64,000 bases of DNA from Sorex araneus (Eukaryota; Chordata; Mammalia; Eulipotyphla; Soricidae), in contig NC_073305.1 in the NCBI RefSeq assembly GCF_027595985.1, positions 181,479,449 through 181,543,448 on the forward strand. Reading direction: 5' to 3'. The notes beneath the pieces were generated by a model. That model saw nothing but the letters and a program-made list of their open reading frames with translations. It had not been told where the DNA came from and ran no database searches. Of this stretch, positions 11,460 to 20,367 are shown in pieces. The translations under genes and the position numbers were made by a program. Every line of letters begins with the position of its first letter. Within the stretch, counting starts at the first letter, position 1.

Positions 11460-12118
11460 TCTCTTGCCCCCGCACCTGGCTGTCTTCACTGGCGCCCCTC
11501 AGAGCAAGGCAGCTTGAGTTTTCCTCCACACTCTGAGCAGAGCCCCAGAAACTGAAGACCTCCAGAACCTAGCCACAGCCATGCTCAAGACCCCTCTCCA
11601 CATATTTGGATGAGCCTCATGTACGAAGGAACCGGCAGAGAAACACAGGTGTGTGGGACCCAGGACTGAGATCTCCAAGCCTGCTCAGATTGGGACTGGG
11701 CCTCCTCCACCCAGACCCCCCATTTTCCAGTAGCTAGGCAGTCACACCCACAAACTGCCCTCAGCCCCGTGTAATCCCACCAATGGCCAAGATCCAGAGA
11801 CTATAAAACAACGCTCCCAGAGGCCTAGTTCTTATAGCCTATTTCTCCCTCTCAGAGAACCTGGCAAGGTACCGAGAGCATCCTGCCCACATGGCAGAGC
11901 CTGGCAAGCTCCCTGTGGCATATTCAATATGCCAAATACAGTAACAATGATGGGTTTCATTCCCCTTACCCTGAAAGAGCCTCCAATGCAGCACTCCTGG
12001 AAAGAACAAGTAAAGATAGGCTGCTAAAATCTCAGGGCTAGGACGAATGGAGACGTTACTGGTGTTTGCTTGAGCAAATCAATGATCAATGGGATGACAG
12101 TGATATAGTGATACAGTG
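11460..12118 (+). mobile_element. RTE-derived non-autonomous element, long form
   Basis: The last ~270 bp (about 11850-12118) contain the same body as the RTE-tailed SINEs (GAGCCTGGCAAGCT, ATATGCCAAA, CAGTAACAA). A block of about 110 bp absent from the SINEs follows (about 11968-12045). The element then ends in the RTE terminus (GGACGAATGGAGACGTTACT) and a GTGATATA/GTGATACA tail. There is no tRNA-like head. About 390 bp of unassigned sequence precede the body and may be RTE 5' UTR. The left boundary is tentative, based on a loose match of AACTTAATTTTT near 11446 with AATTTAATTTTT at 12118. I read it as an internally deleted RTE (5' part joined to 3' end) and a possible ancestor of the SINE body. 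Confidence 0.6.
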
Positions 12119-12119
12119 A

Positions 12120-12405
12120 ATTTAATTTTTAACCATCATTAGTTGAGGCACTGGGATTTACAATACTGTTAATTATACATTTTAATGCATACATTACTCC
12201 AACACCACACTCATCACCAAAAGGCTTACTTTCCTCCACCAGTGTTCCAAGGACCCATCTGAGCCACCCCGCTTCCCCTGTACGCTCAGGGTCTCTAGGT
12301 AAAACCGCCTGTTCCAATGGCTTTGGCCACTGTTCCCATACTAGATTTCTTTATATTCCACAGGTGAGAGATTCCCCTCATTGTGGAAGTGGTGGCAAAA
12401 AATTG
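12120..12405 (-). mobile_element. L1 3' UTR, antisense, older subfamily
   Basis: TACTCCAACACCACACTCATCACC and CTCCACCAGTGTTCC resemble the L1 terminal blocks with many substitutions. It lies between the RTE-derived element and the RTE ORF fragment. Confidence 0.55.
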
Positions 12406-12502
12406 TAAATCAGTAAATTGAAAATTACTTTCAACAACTAAATATCTCTTCCTTACACACATATGGATTTACATTTTATAGTATGAATAATTCTATGCCA
12501 AT

Positions 12503-13273
12503 ACATTGAAATACTTCGACTGCGAGTGTGGAAAGGTTGGACCACAGCTGAATCTCACCAAGACAATGTTCATGAAAAATGAACTAGTCCCTGACGCTCC
12601 ATTTATTCTCAATGGAACAAACATCTCCGAATGCAGCAGCTCTGTGTGCCTGGGTCGAGAACTCAACATGAGGAATGACTTGGCACCAGAACTGCGCAGG
12701 AGGAAGAGAGCAGCGTGGAATGCCTTCAAGAGTGTTGAAGAAGTAGTTAAGAGGACAAAGAACCTCCGGCTCCGGGCACATCTTTTCAACTCCACCGTTC
12801 TTCCTGCACTAACATATGCCTCAGAGACCTGGGCCCTAAGAAAACAGGACGAGAACGCTATTAGGGTATCCCAAAGAGGAATTGAAAGAGCTATGCTAGG
12901 AGTATCATGTTTCACTCAAGTGAGAGATGGAATCCGGAGTTCCAACCTCCATCGACAGCCGAGTATCAGGGTCGCTGTCTCGTTTGCTAAGTTGTCGAAA
13001 ATCAGATGGGCCAGACACGTAATTCGATATGGAGATGACCACTGGACTGGAGCTGCTACTGACTGGATTCCACGGGACGTCAAAAGACCGCGCAGCTGCC
13101 CACGTACGAGAAGGTCAGACTTCTTTGTCAAAACCCTGAACGAATGGTTTGAGGCTCTTCGTGTTCCTTGAATGAGCAGATACCACTGGGCTACACTAGC
13201 ACACGATAGGGACAAATGGAGATGTTACTGGAGCCCGCTCGAGCAAATCAAAGATCAACGGGATGACAAGTGA
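12503..13273 (+). pseudogene. RTE-clade LINE, 3' end of the endonuclease/reverse-transcriptase ORF (fits RTE1_Sar), 5'-truncated and broken
   Basis: An open frame runs from 12506 to a stop at 13169. It encodes the C-terminal part of an RTE polyprotein, downstream of the catalytic RT core. Visible blocks are GKVGPQLNLTK (residues 9-19), PDAPFILNGTNISECSSSV (29-47), RRKRAAWNAFKSVEEVVKRT (65-84), LPALTYASETWALRKQDENA (99-118) and the DWIPRDVKR region (186-194). These are hallmarks of the RTE C-terminal domain, and from memory they are closest to RTE proteins annotated in strongylid nematodes. The TGA at 13169 looks like CpG decay of CGA, because the same frame stays open for 33 more codons (including HWATLA and RDKW) to a TGA at 13271-13273. 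The endonuclease and the FxDD part of the RT are absent, so the copy is inactive. The ORF runs almost to the element's terminus; only a short GTGATA-like tail follows. L1 and SINE sequence on both sides argues against contamination. Confidence 0.88.
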
Positions 13274-13409
13274 TATAAGTGAATACGTTGAGATTTACAT
13301 AAAATGCTACAAATACACAATTTAGTAAGGTGAGGAAATTTTAAAAAATTTAATTTTTGAACAAACATTTTCAACTTTTGAAAATTTTTAAAAATTAAAA
13401 GTAAATGAG

Positions 13410-13550
13410 GTGGGGAAGGGGGGTATACCAGGAATATTGGTGGTGGGGAATGTGCACTGGTGGAGGGATGGGTGTTTGATCATTGTGTGATTGTAACCCA
13501 AACATGAAAGCTTGTAACTATCTCACGGTGATTCAATAAAATGAAAAAAA
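13410..13550 (+). mobile_element. Very short young L1 3' end with perfect TSD
   Basis: Only ~140 bp of L1: CACTGGTGGAGGGATGGGTG, AACATGAAAGCTTGTAAC, GTGATTCAATAAAA and an A tail. TSD AAAAGTAAATGAG at 13397-13409 and 13551-13563. It is close to the consensus of the other copies, hence recent. Confidence 0.9.
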
Positions 13551-13563
13551 AAAAGTAAATGAG

Positions 13564-13742
13564 ACTAGAATGATAGTACAGAGGGGAAGTACAGCCTGCA
13601 CATGGCTGACCTGGGTTTGATCCCTGCCACTCATATGTTCCAGAGCCCTTCCAGGAGTGATCTTTGAGCTCAGAGCCAGGAGTGAGCCCTGAGTACTTCT
13701 AGGTGTGGCCCCAAACCAAACACCAAAGACCAAACAAACAAA
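13564..13742 (+). mobile_element. SOR-type SINE, old
   Basis: ACTAGAATGATAGTACAGAG head, GGGTTTGATCCCTGCC B box, GGTGTGGCCCCAAACCAAAC tail. The L1 at 13410-13550 integrated immediately before it and duplicated its first bases (GAG). Confidence 0.75.
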
Positions 13743-13799
13743 TGAAATTTAAAGTAAAATCTGAATAAGCACTTTATCCTAAAAATGAAATATTATCTT

Positions 13800-13974
13800 T
13801 TATTTTTAGCATTTTGGGTCCTACCCGGTGATGCTCAGGGTTTACTCCTGGCTTTGCACTCAGGAATAACTTCTGACAAAACTTAGGGCACCATATGGGA
13901 TGTTGGGAATAGAAATAGGGTTGGCCGCATGCAAGGCAAATGCCCTCCCTGCTGTACTATTGCTCTAGTCTTGG
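13800..13974 (-). mobile_element. SOR SINE, middle-aged
   Basis: TTTTGGGTCCTACCCGGTGA to CTGTACTATTGCTCTAGTC; full length with scattered changes. Confidence 0.8.
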
Positions 13975-14220
13975 GAATATTGTCTTTGTGTTAAAAAATA
14001 TTACATTTTTTAAGTACGTTAATGTTTAAGTATCTATATTAGTAAGTAAAACACTATACATTAGTAAGTAATATTCTAAAAAAATCTCTATAGGGTAAAG
14101 AACCATTTGAAATGCTATAGAACATTCATATAAATAAGCATTAGTTTATTATTGAAAAAGTATAAAATCTCTTAGCAAGCTAGGAGTAAACAGACTTTTC
14201 TTAATCTAGTAGAGGGCAAC

Positions 14221-14454
14221 CTCATAGCACAGCGGGTAGGGCGTTTGCCTTGCACGCGGCTGACCCAGGTTTGGTTCCTCCATCCCTCTTGCAGAGCCCA
14301 GCAAGCTACCGAGAGTGTCCCGCCCACACGGCAGAGCCTGACAAGCTACCGTGGTGTATTCAATATGCCAAAAACAGTAACAACAAGTCTCACAATGGAG
14401 ACGTTACTGGTGCCTGCTCGAGCAAATTGATGAACAATGGGACAACAGTGATAC
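14221..14454 (+). mobile_element. RTE-tailed tRNA SINE, subfamily B
   Basis: The tRNA-like head begins at the A box (ATAGCACAGCGGGTAGGGCG); the B box is mutated (GGTTTGGTTCC). The CCCTCTTGCAGAGCCC linker and the body follow, then CACAATGGAGACGTTACTGG and the ACAACAGTGATAC tail. Flanking copies of AGTAGA(G/A)GG(C/T)AAC (14208-14220 and 14455-14467) form a TSD. The first few bases of the head are missing. Confidence 0.88.
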
Positions 14455-14599
14455 AGTAGAAGGTAACCATATGCACCATGAGTGAAGGCTGTATACAATG
14501 ACAAAGTGCTGATAAGTTTGCCTTGCCTTTTAAAGAAGCAACTTTAATGCTTCTTGTGGAACTGGTTTCAAGGCTATAAATTCCCCAAGCTGCTGTCCT

Positions 14600-15120
14600 T
14601 GAAGTTCTGCAGTATTCTTCCAAGTCTTAATGATTATCTAGATGGATAGAATATTGTTGGTGAGATGTTCATTTCAATGAGTCTTTCACTCTATATTGCT
14701 CCATTCTTTTCTGGTTCATAGAGTCTTATCTGATCTGTTGTGAATCTTATGGGATTTCCTTAGTATGTAAATTCCTTCTGTCTGCTTTTAATATTCTGTC
14801 TCTGTCTTTAATATTCTGTCTCTGTCTTTGTCTTTTGTCATTCTAATTACAATGATTCTTGAAGTTTTTCTGTTAGGGCCTATTAGCCCCTTAAATCCTT
14901 CTGGGTACCTGTATTCCTCAACTCTGGGAAATTCTTAGCTGTGATTTCTTTATCTCCTGTTTCTTCATCAAATTTACCTTCCTGTTCTTCATGGAGTCTG
15001 GTTGTTCTTATATTGTTCTTCTTGAACTCATGTCATAATTCTCTGTACTATTCATTTCATTTTCCATCTTCTGTTTTTCTTTTTTTAGAGGTTTCCTGAA
15101 TATCATTACTGGAGCTTACT
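14600..15120 (-). mobile_element. Possible ancient L1 internal segment, antisense
   Basis: T-rich sequence with CTGTCTCTGTCTTTGTCTTTTGTC and CTCTGGGAAATTCTTAGCTG resembles, from memory, antisense internal segments of old mammalian L1s. A 27-bp stretch (TAATATTCTGTCTCTGTCTT) is tandemly duplicated near 14790-14830. No diagnostic protein match can be read. Confidence 0.35.
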
Positions 15121-15167
15121 GATCTTTTACTTTTTCTTTAAAAAAAATTCTTTTTAATTGAATCACC

Positions 15168-15213
15168 ATGGGCTGGATGAGCAATGGGATGACAATGAAA
15201 GTGACAGTGACAG
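15168..15213 (+). mobile_element. 46-bp internally deleted RTE-tailed SINE
   Basis: ATGGGCTGG (the SINE's first bases) is joined directly to ATGAGCAATGGGATGACAAT and a GTGACA repeat tail, so everything between head and terminus is missing. It is bracketed by TGAATCACC at 15159-15167 and 15214-15222. Removing it plus one TSD copy restores the antisense L1 3' end seen elsewhere in the window, which confirms a genuine insertion into that L1. Confidence 0.8.
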
Positions 15214-15388
15214 TGAATCACCCTGAGTGGGACAATTACAAAGATGTTCATGATTGGGTTTCAGTCATACAATGTTCCAACACCATCCTTCCACCTGTGC
15301 ACATTTCTCACAACCAGTGACCCTAGTATCCAGCCCATCACCCCCAACTCCTCTCCCCACAAGCCTGCCTCTATGGCAGGCACCATCT

Positions 15389-15655
15389 CCTCCTCCTCCT
15401 CCTCCTCCTCCTCCTCCTCCTCCTCCTCCTCCTCCTCCTCCTCCTCCTCCTCCTCCTCCTCCTCCTCCTCCTCCTCCTCCTCCTCTTCTTCTTCTTCTTC
15501 TTCTTCTTCTTCTTCTTCTTCTTCTTCTTCTTCTTCTTCTTCTTCTTCTTCTTCTTCTTCTTCTTCTTCTTCTTCTTCTTCTTCTTCTTCTTCTTCTTCT
15601 TCTTCTTCTTCTTCTTCTTCTTCTCTCTCTCTGTCTCTCTCTGTCTCTGTCTCTT
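15389..15655. repeat. TCC then TTC triplet microsatellite inside an L1 3' UTR
   Basis: About 31 TCC units (to ~15485), about 46 TTC units (to ~15624), then CT/CTGTCT. All reading frames are open through it, producing meaningless homopolymer-like peptides. Confidence 0.95.
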
Positions 15656-15770
15656 TCTCTCTCTCCTTTTGGGCATTGTGGTCTGATCTTTATCTTAACT
15701 GATGTCATTCTGTTGCTCAGATCTTCTGTTTTATTTTTTAAGATCTTAAATCTTAAAAACTTTAGGGAAG

Positions 15771-15938
15771 GGGCCAGAGAGAGAGTACAGCAGGTAGGGT
15801 ATTCACCTTGCATGTGACCAACCCAGGTTCAATCCCTGGCATCCTATATGGTCCCAAGGCACCACCAAGAGCAATTCCTGAGCTCCTGTAACCCCTGAGC
15901 ATCACCGGGTGTGGCCCCAAAACAAACAAACAAAAAAT
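15771..15938 (+). mobile_element. SOR-type SINE
   Basis: GGGCCAGAGAGAGAGTACAG to GGTGTGGCCCCAAAACAAAC. About ten extra bases (GCTCCTGTAA) lie in the middle of the 3' half. Confidence 0.8.
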
Positions 15939-15995
15939 TGTGGAAAATTCAAAGGGGTTACACAACATACAGAGAAACAAAGGTAAAAATGATCA

Positions 15996-16193
15996 GACGG
16001 TGTCTCTGTTGTGAAACTTGTTGTTACTGTTTTGGGCATATTGAATACACCACGGGTAGCTTGTCAGGCTCTGCCATGTGGGCGAGCTACACTCAGTAAC
16101 TTGCCGAGCTGTCCGAGAGGAGCGGAGGAATCAAACCTAGGTCGGCCATGTGCAAGGCAAACACCCTACCCAGCTATGCTATCACTGCAGTAG
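15996..16193 (-). mobile_element. RTE-tailed SINE, 3'-truncated
   Basis: On the minus strand the copy has a B-box-like region, the body (CAGAGCCTGACAAGCTACCC) and CAGTAACAACAAG, then stops near the TTTCACAACAGAGAC stretch. The terminal GACAGT repeats are absent, so the 3' end has been lost or eroded. The linker contains a few extra bases (GAGGAGCGGAGG on the plus strand). Confidence 0.75.
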
Positions 16194-16221
16194 CAGTAGG
16201 ACAAAATAAATATTATTTAGT

Positions 16222-16421
16222 CATAATATTTTCTTTCTTCCTTCCTTTCTCTCTTCCTTCCTTTCTTCTTCCTTTCTTTCCTACTTTCTTCCTTCCTTCT
16301 TTTCATTCTTTTTTCTTTCTATCTCTTCCTTCCTTCCTTCCTTCCTTCCTTCCTTCCTTCCTTCCTTCTTTCTTTCTTTCCTTCCTTCATTCTTTCTTTC
16401 TTTCTTTCTTTCTTTCTTTTT

Positions 16422-16519
<98 letters not shown>

Positions 16520-16526
16520 CTCTTTC
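16222..16526. repeat. CTTT/CCTT microsatellite adjoining a SINE tail
   Basis: Imperfect CCTT in the left third, nearly pure CTTT to the right, ending exactly at the SINE's A-tail position. Confidence 0.95.
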
Positions 16527-16689
16527 GCTTTTTGGGTCACCCAAATGATGCTCAGGGGTTACTCCTGGCTCTGCACTCAGGAATTACTCCTGGCAATGCT
16601 CACGGGACCATATGGGATGCTAGAGATTGAATCAGGGTTGGCCATGTGCAAAACAAACACCCTATCCACTATACTATCACTCTGGCCCC
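16527..16689 (-). mobile_element. SOR SINE whose A tail abuts a 300-bp microsatellite
   Basis: GCTTTTTGGGTCACCCAAAT to ATACTATCACTCTGGCCCC. On the minus strand its tail position continues directly into a GAAA/GGAA tract. Confidence 0.88.
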
Positions 16690-17174
16690 AATCACAATAT
16701 TCTCCAATGCAAAGATTTTTCATTTAACAAATTTAAGGCTAGTAATCCATTTATTCAACCAATTTTGTTGAAAGTCACTGTATGTCAGACCTATTGAGAA
16801 TAATTTACTTCTCTAAAGAGTAACTTTAATTTTTACCTAACCTAGTGGTTTGCCAATCCACTTAAAGAAAAAAAAAAAAGAATAGCGCTTTCATTAAATG
16901 AAAGTTAACACAGAATTCCAAAAATCTAGTAGATACAAATGAAGATGCAGCATTTAAACATGCAGTGGGGGACCCAGAACCCTGGTAGGCCCCATGCCCA
17001 CAACCTCACCCCCAATAGCTCCTACTATGAGTATCAGGACTGGCACAAGCTTCATACAATATCGTTTGAAGAAAGAATTTCTTTCTTATATAACTGAAGA
17101 TCTTATTTTGCATTTGTACTTCCTGTCTGAATCTTACACTCATAAATGTGAGAAGAGCTACTACATTCAACATA
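16690..17174. other. Unique DNA
   Basis: AT-rich; nothing recognised. Confidence 0.5.
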
Positions 17175-17330
17175 GACTGAGAAGAGAGCTCATTAGGCTG
17201 AGCACCTGCCTTGCATGCAAGAGGCCTGGGTTTCACATCCAGTCTTACGGGATCCCTAAGCACCACCCAGAGTGATTCCTAAACATAGAGCCAGAAGTAG
17301 CCTTCTTGGTGTGACTCCCCCCTCCATAGA
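17175..17330 (+). mobile_element. SOR-type SINE, old
   Basis: ATTAGGCTGAGCACCTGCCT and CCTGGGTTTCACATCCAG (decayed B box); the tail is CTTGGTGTGACTCCC. Confidence 0.6.
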
Positions 17331-17361
17331 ACAATAAAAATATATAAACATAAATATTCAG

Positions 17362-17548
17362 GGGCCAGAGCGATAGCACAGCGGGTAGGGCGTTCGCCTT
17401 GCAAGCGGCCGACCCGGGTTCGATTCCCAGCATCCCTTATGGTCCCCCAAGCACCGCCAGGAGTAATTCCTGAGTGAAAAGCCAGGAGTAATCCCCGAGT
17501 ATCGCTGGGTGTGACCCAAAAAGCAAATACATAAATAAATAAATAAAT
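17362..17548 (+). mobile_element. SOR SINE, very young, with 16-bp TSD
   Basis: Near-consensus copy with intact A box (GATAGCACAGCGGGTAGGGC) and B box (GGGTTCGATTCCC). The tail is AAAT repeats. TSD AAACATAAATATTCAG at 17346-17361 and 17549-17564. Confidence 0.95.
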
Positions 17549-17599
17549 AAACATAAATATTCAGCATAGGTTTCAAAAATTAAATTAGAAAAAAAATGT

Positions 17600-17772
17600 G
17601 AGTAGGACTAGAGTGATAGACAGAAGGGAAGGCGTTTCCCTTGTTGGCAAGGGGCCTGGGTTTGATCCCCCCCGTGCCACATATGGTCCCCAGAGAATGG
17701 CGAGGAGTGATCCCTGAGCGTAGAGCCAAGAGCAAGCTCTGAGCACAAATGCTGGGTGTGGCCAAAAAAAGT
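17600..17772 (+). mobile_element. SOR-type SINE, old
   Basis: GACTAGAGTGATAGACAGAA head and GGGTTTGATCCCCCCCGTGC; an extra ATG lies inside GCACAAATGCTGGGTGTGGC. Confidence 0.72.
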
Positions 17773-19144
17773 CAGCATTTCATCTTGATGCATGACATAT
17801 TGGTGATTAAATATTCCATTTCACGCTAGAGTTGGAAAATTTGCCAGATTGGGGCATTATAAGGCTAGTTGGTTACATTTCCTGTTTGAAGGCAGATAAA
17901 GTTGCCTCAAAATGCAAAGGCAATTTACAACAGTGTATCATAGGATATGATTAGAGATAGACTTTATGATTGTTTCCATGTGCTGAAACTTGCTCCATGT
18001 AGTAAAGCTTTAGTAAAATTTAAATTATGCCAGCACATAAGCTAGAATTGCAATTATATATAATTGACTCTGCCAATGTAATTGAAGTTCTTGGCCTTAC
18101 TATATAATTTACAAATCTGTACACAATTAGTTTTGTGTGATCTTTTTGATCTCTTTCTGCAATGCTATACTTCTCTAAGTTATGTGAAATCCAAAAGCCT
18201 ATTACTAAGAACATTTGTCACGTCACTGACACTCTAATAAAATATCTATCCCTCTGCTGTTTGGGCTCCCAGTGTTCCTGATTAGGCAATAGCTGTAGTT
18301 AAGAGAGTCAAATTGGTCCCCAACTTCAAAGGAAGAAATTATGTTCTTTTTCTTAATTATCTATACTCTTTGTGATCCTCAACCACCACCACCTCTGGAA
18401 AGCGTTGATTAAATATTTCTTTGTATGTTTCATAAAGACTTCACAAATACACACTGCCCACCAGAAAATAACTTACATAGAATATCTGTGAGTCAGCTGT
18501 CTGAACGTGTCAATATTAGTCAACTCTTTGATTTCCCTAATACAAGTATGCCAGATACGCAACACTTTAAATTACAGTTCCAGGAATCCAAGAGCTCTGT
18601 TGACCCTACACACACATATAGAAGGGAGATGGAATTTCCTTCCTTCATGCCAAAGGTTGACTTAGCAGTGTAACAGGACCAAACAATTACTAGAACTTCT
18701 ACTTAGACACTTTCTTCAGTGATTTCATTTGGGTTTTATATAGTCACTGTCTCCCTCATCATCAAGGATTGGCTCAGGAGATTCCCTGGCATTTGCTTAA
18801 CACTCTTGATGAGTTACACTTTCTAGCTTGAGTCTTCTTTCTTCACATCTCCTGCTGTTGAAAGTCTGAAACTTATACAGGGTCATAAACCAATGTTACC
18901 TCTGCTTTATAAGGTTCGCTGCTGGCTCTCGGTTTTATTGCAGCTATCTTTTCCCTTGGGTGAGGTCATTGCACTCCTAATCAGGAACAATGGTTCGTTC
19001 AGCCACTTTAAGAAAAGTGATGACATGTAAAAGTAGATGGGTGTCTGAGCTAAAAGCCCGTAAGAGTGTAAGGAGGTCTAAAGACACTCTCCTTTCTGCC
19101 TCTCTCCTAGCCAGGTGCTCTCTCTTCAAAGTTTCCATACTGGA
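17773..19144. other. SINE-free unique DNA
   Basis: 1.37 kb with no recognised repeat in a SINE-dense neighbourhood. It could contain conserved non-coding sequence; no exon was seen. Confidence 0.5.
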
Positions 19145-19256
19145 AAGACTGGAGAGAGTTCAAAAGGCTGAGCATGCACTTTGCAGGCAGGAGACCCAGG
19201 TTGGATTTCCCTGAGCACCAGTGGGTGTAGCCGGTCCAAAAGCAAATGCATTAGCA
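19145..19256 (+). mobile_element. SOR-type SINE, internally deleted
   Basis: Head GACTGGAGAGAGTTCAAAAG and a decayed B box (AGGTTGGATTTCC) are joined directly to CTGAGCACCAGTGGGTGTAG; about 60 bp of the middle are missing. Confidence 0.6.
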
Positions 19257-19789
19257 AGAACAAAGCAAACAGAAAGTGCCATTGTTACACCTCTAGGTCT
19301 TTATCTTATCCTGTCTTTATTTCCTAGAGACAATTTTGGAGGGAACTAGTCTGATTGGCTGCACCAATTACTCTCCTCCTCTTTGGCAAAGTCCCTCACT
19401 GCCTCACTTCTGGACTTGAACTGGTTGCTCAACGCTGGTTCAATCAGCCGCAACCCCTAAAATCAAGTACTACCTCACCACCAAACAGGGAATTATGCCA
19501 CACTGAGTGCGTGTGCTATTGAAAAAGCAAACCCATCATGCCTCACATATGGAAAGTCACGGGTTTGACTTCCAAAACTACACACACACACACACACACA
19601 CACATTCACACACACACACACACACACAATCCAACAATAATACCCTCATGGCAATAAGTAGTATAATTAACCTGTCCAATCCATGCATAATGAGAAGGTA
19701 CCTCTGATTTTTTATGAAGAGTCATTTATATTCAGTTTACTTAATATCTCCAGCTCTAATTTTTCTCGTATATAAAATATCACTGGACT
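19257..19789. other. Unique DNA around a CA repeat
   Basis: Only the CA repeat is recognised. Confidence 0.5.
19578..19628. repeat. CA microsatellite
   Basis: About 24 CA units interrupted once by CATTCA. Confidence 0.93.
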
Positions 19790-20310
19790 AGAAATGCCGT
19801 CCACTTCTATGTTCATTGCAGCACTATTCACAATAGCCAGAGTCTGGAAACAACCCAAATGCCCATTAACAGACAACAGGCTAAAGAAACTATAATACAT
19901 GTATACAATAGAATACTATGCAACTGTTAGGAAGAATGAAGTTATGAAATTTGTTTGTAAATGGATGGATATGGAAAGTATCATGCTTAGTGAAATGAGT
20001 CAGATGGAAAGGGACAGACACAGAATGATGGCATTCATTTGTGGGATATAAAAAAAAAGTATGAGAACAAGACATATTTACCTCTAAGTACCTGAATTGA
20101 AAACCATAATGCCCAAAAGGAGGGAGGGAGAGAGAAAGAAGAAAAGTGTCTGCTATAGAGGTAGGCTAAAGGAAGATGGGGAGTGGCAGGAGGGATGCTG
20201 GGGACATTGGTGGTGGGAAATGTACACTGGTGAGGGGATGAGGGGATGGGAGATGGAATATTGTATGACTAAAACCCAATCATGAACAGCTTTGTAGATG
20301 TGTATCTCAT
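19790..20310 (+). mobile_element. L1 3' end
   Basis: Reads GCAGCACTATTCACAATAGC, GGAAACAACCCAAATGCC, TAGAATACTATGCAACTG and GAAATGAGTCAGATGGAAAG, typical of the end of mammalian L1 ORF2, then a 3' UTR with ACACTGGTGAGGGGATG. The AATAAA end is replaced by TA-rich sequence. Confidence 0.85.
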
Positions 20311-20329
20311 GGTGATATCATATATATGT

Positions 20330-20330
20330 G

Positions 20331-20363
<33 letters not shown>
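20330..20363. repeat. TA dinucleotide tract
   Basis: About 14 pure TA units immediately upstream of an RTE-tailed SINE. TA-rich sequence also follows it (20613-20662). Confidence 0.93.

Positions 20364-20364
<1 letters not shown>

Positions 20365-20367
<3 letters not shown>

Larger units (their letters stand above)
15128..15760 (-). mobile_element. L1 3' end, antisense, carrying a huge microsatellite
   Basis: L1 terminal blocks TTCATGATTGGGTTTCAGTC and CAACACCATCCTTCCACC lie at 15248-15295, and CTTTTGGGCATTGTGGTCTG resumes at 15667. Between them the normal GGAGAGA-type tract of the L1 3' UTR has grown to about 260 bp of TCC then TTC triplets. A 46-bp SINE sits in its left part. Confidence 0.8.

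Noticed and set aside
15244..15817. Open frames of 150-187 codons on both strands
   Set aside because: Produced by TCC/TTC triplet repeats; poly-Ser, poly-Leu, poly-Arg or poly-Lys peptides with no start context.
16148..16630. 160-codon plus frame rich in Phe/Ser/Leu
   Set aside because: Translation of the CTTT microsatellite and the adjoining SINE.
17362..17450. Functional tRNA gene
   Set aside because: A and B boxes are present, but no cloverleaf closes and the same head heads dozens of SINE copies.
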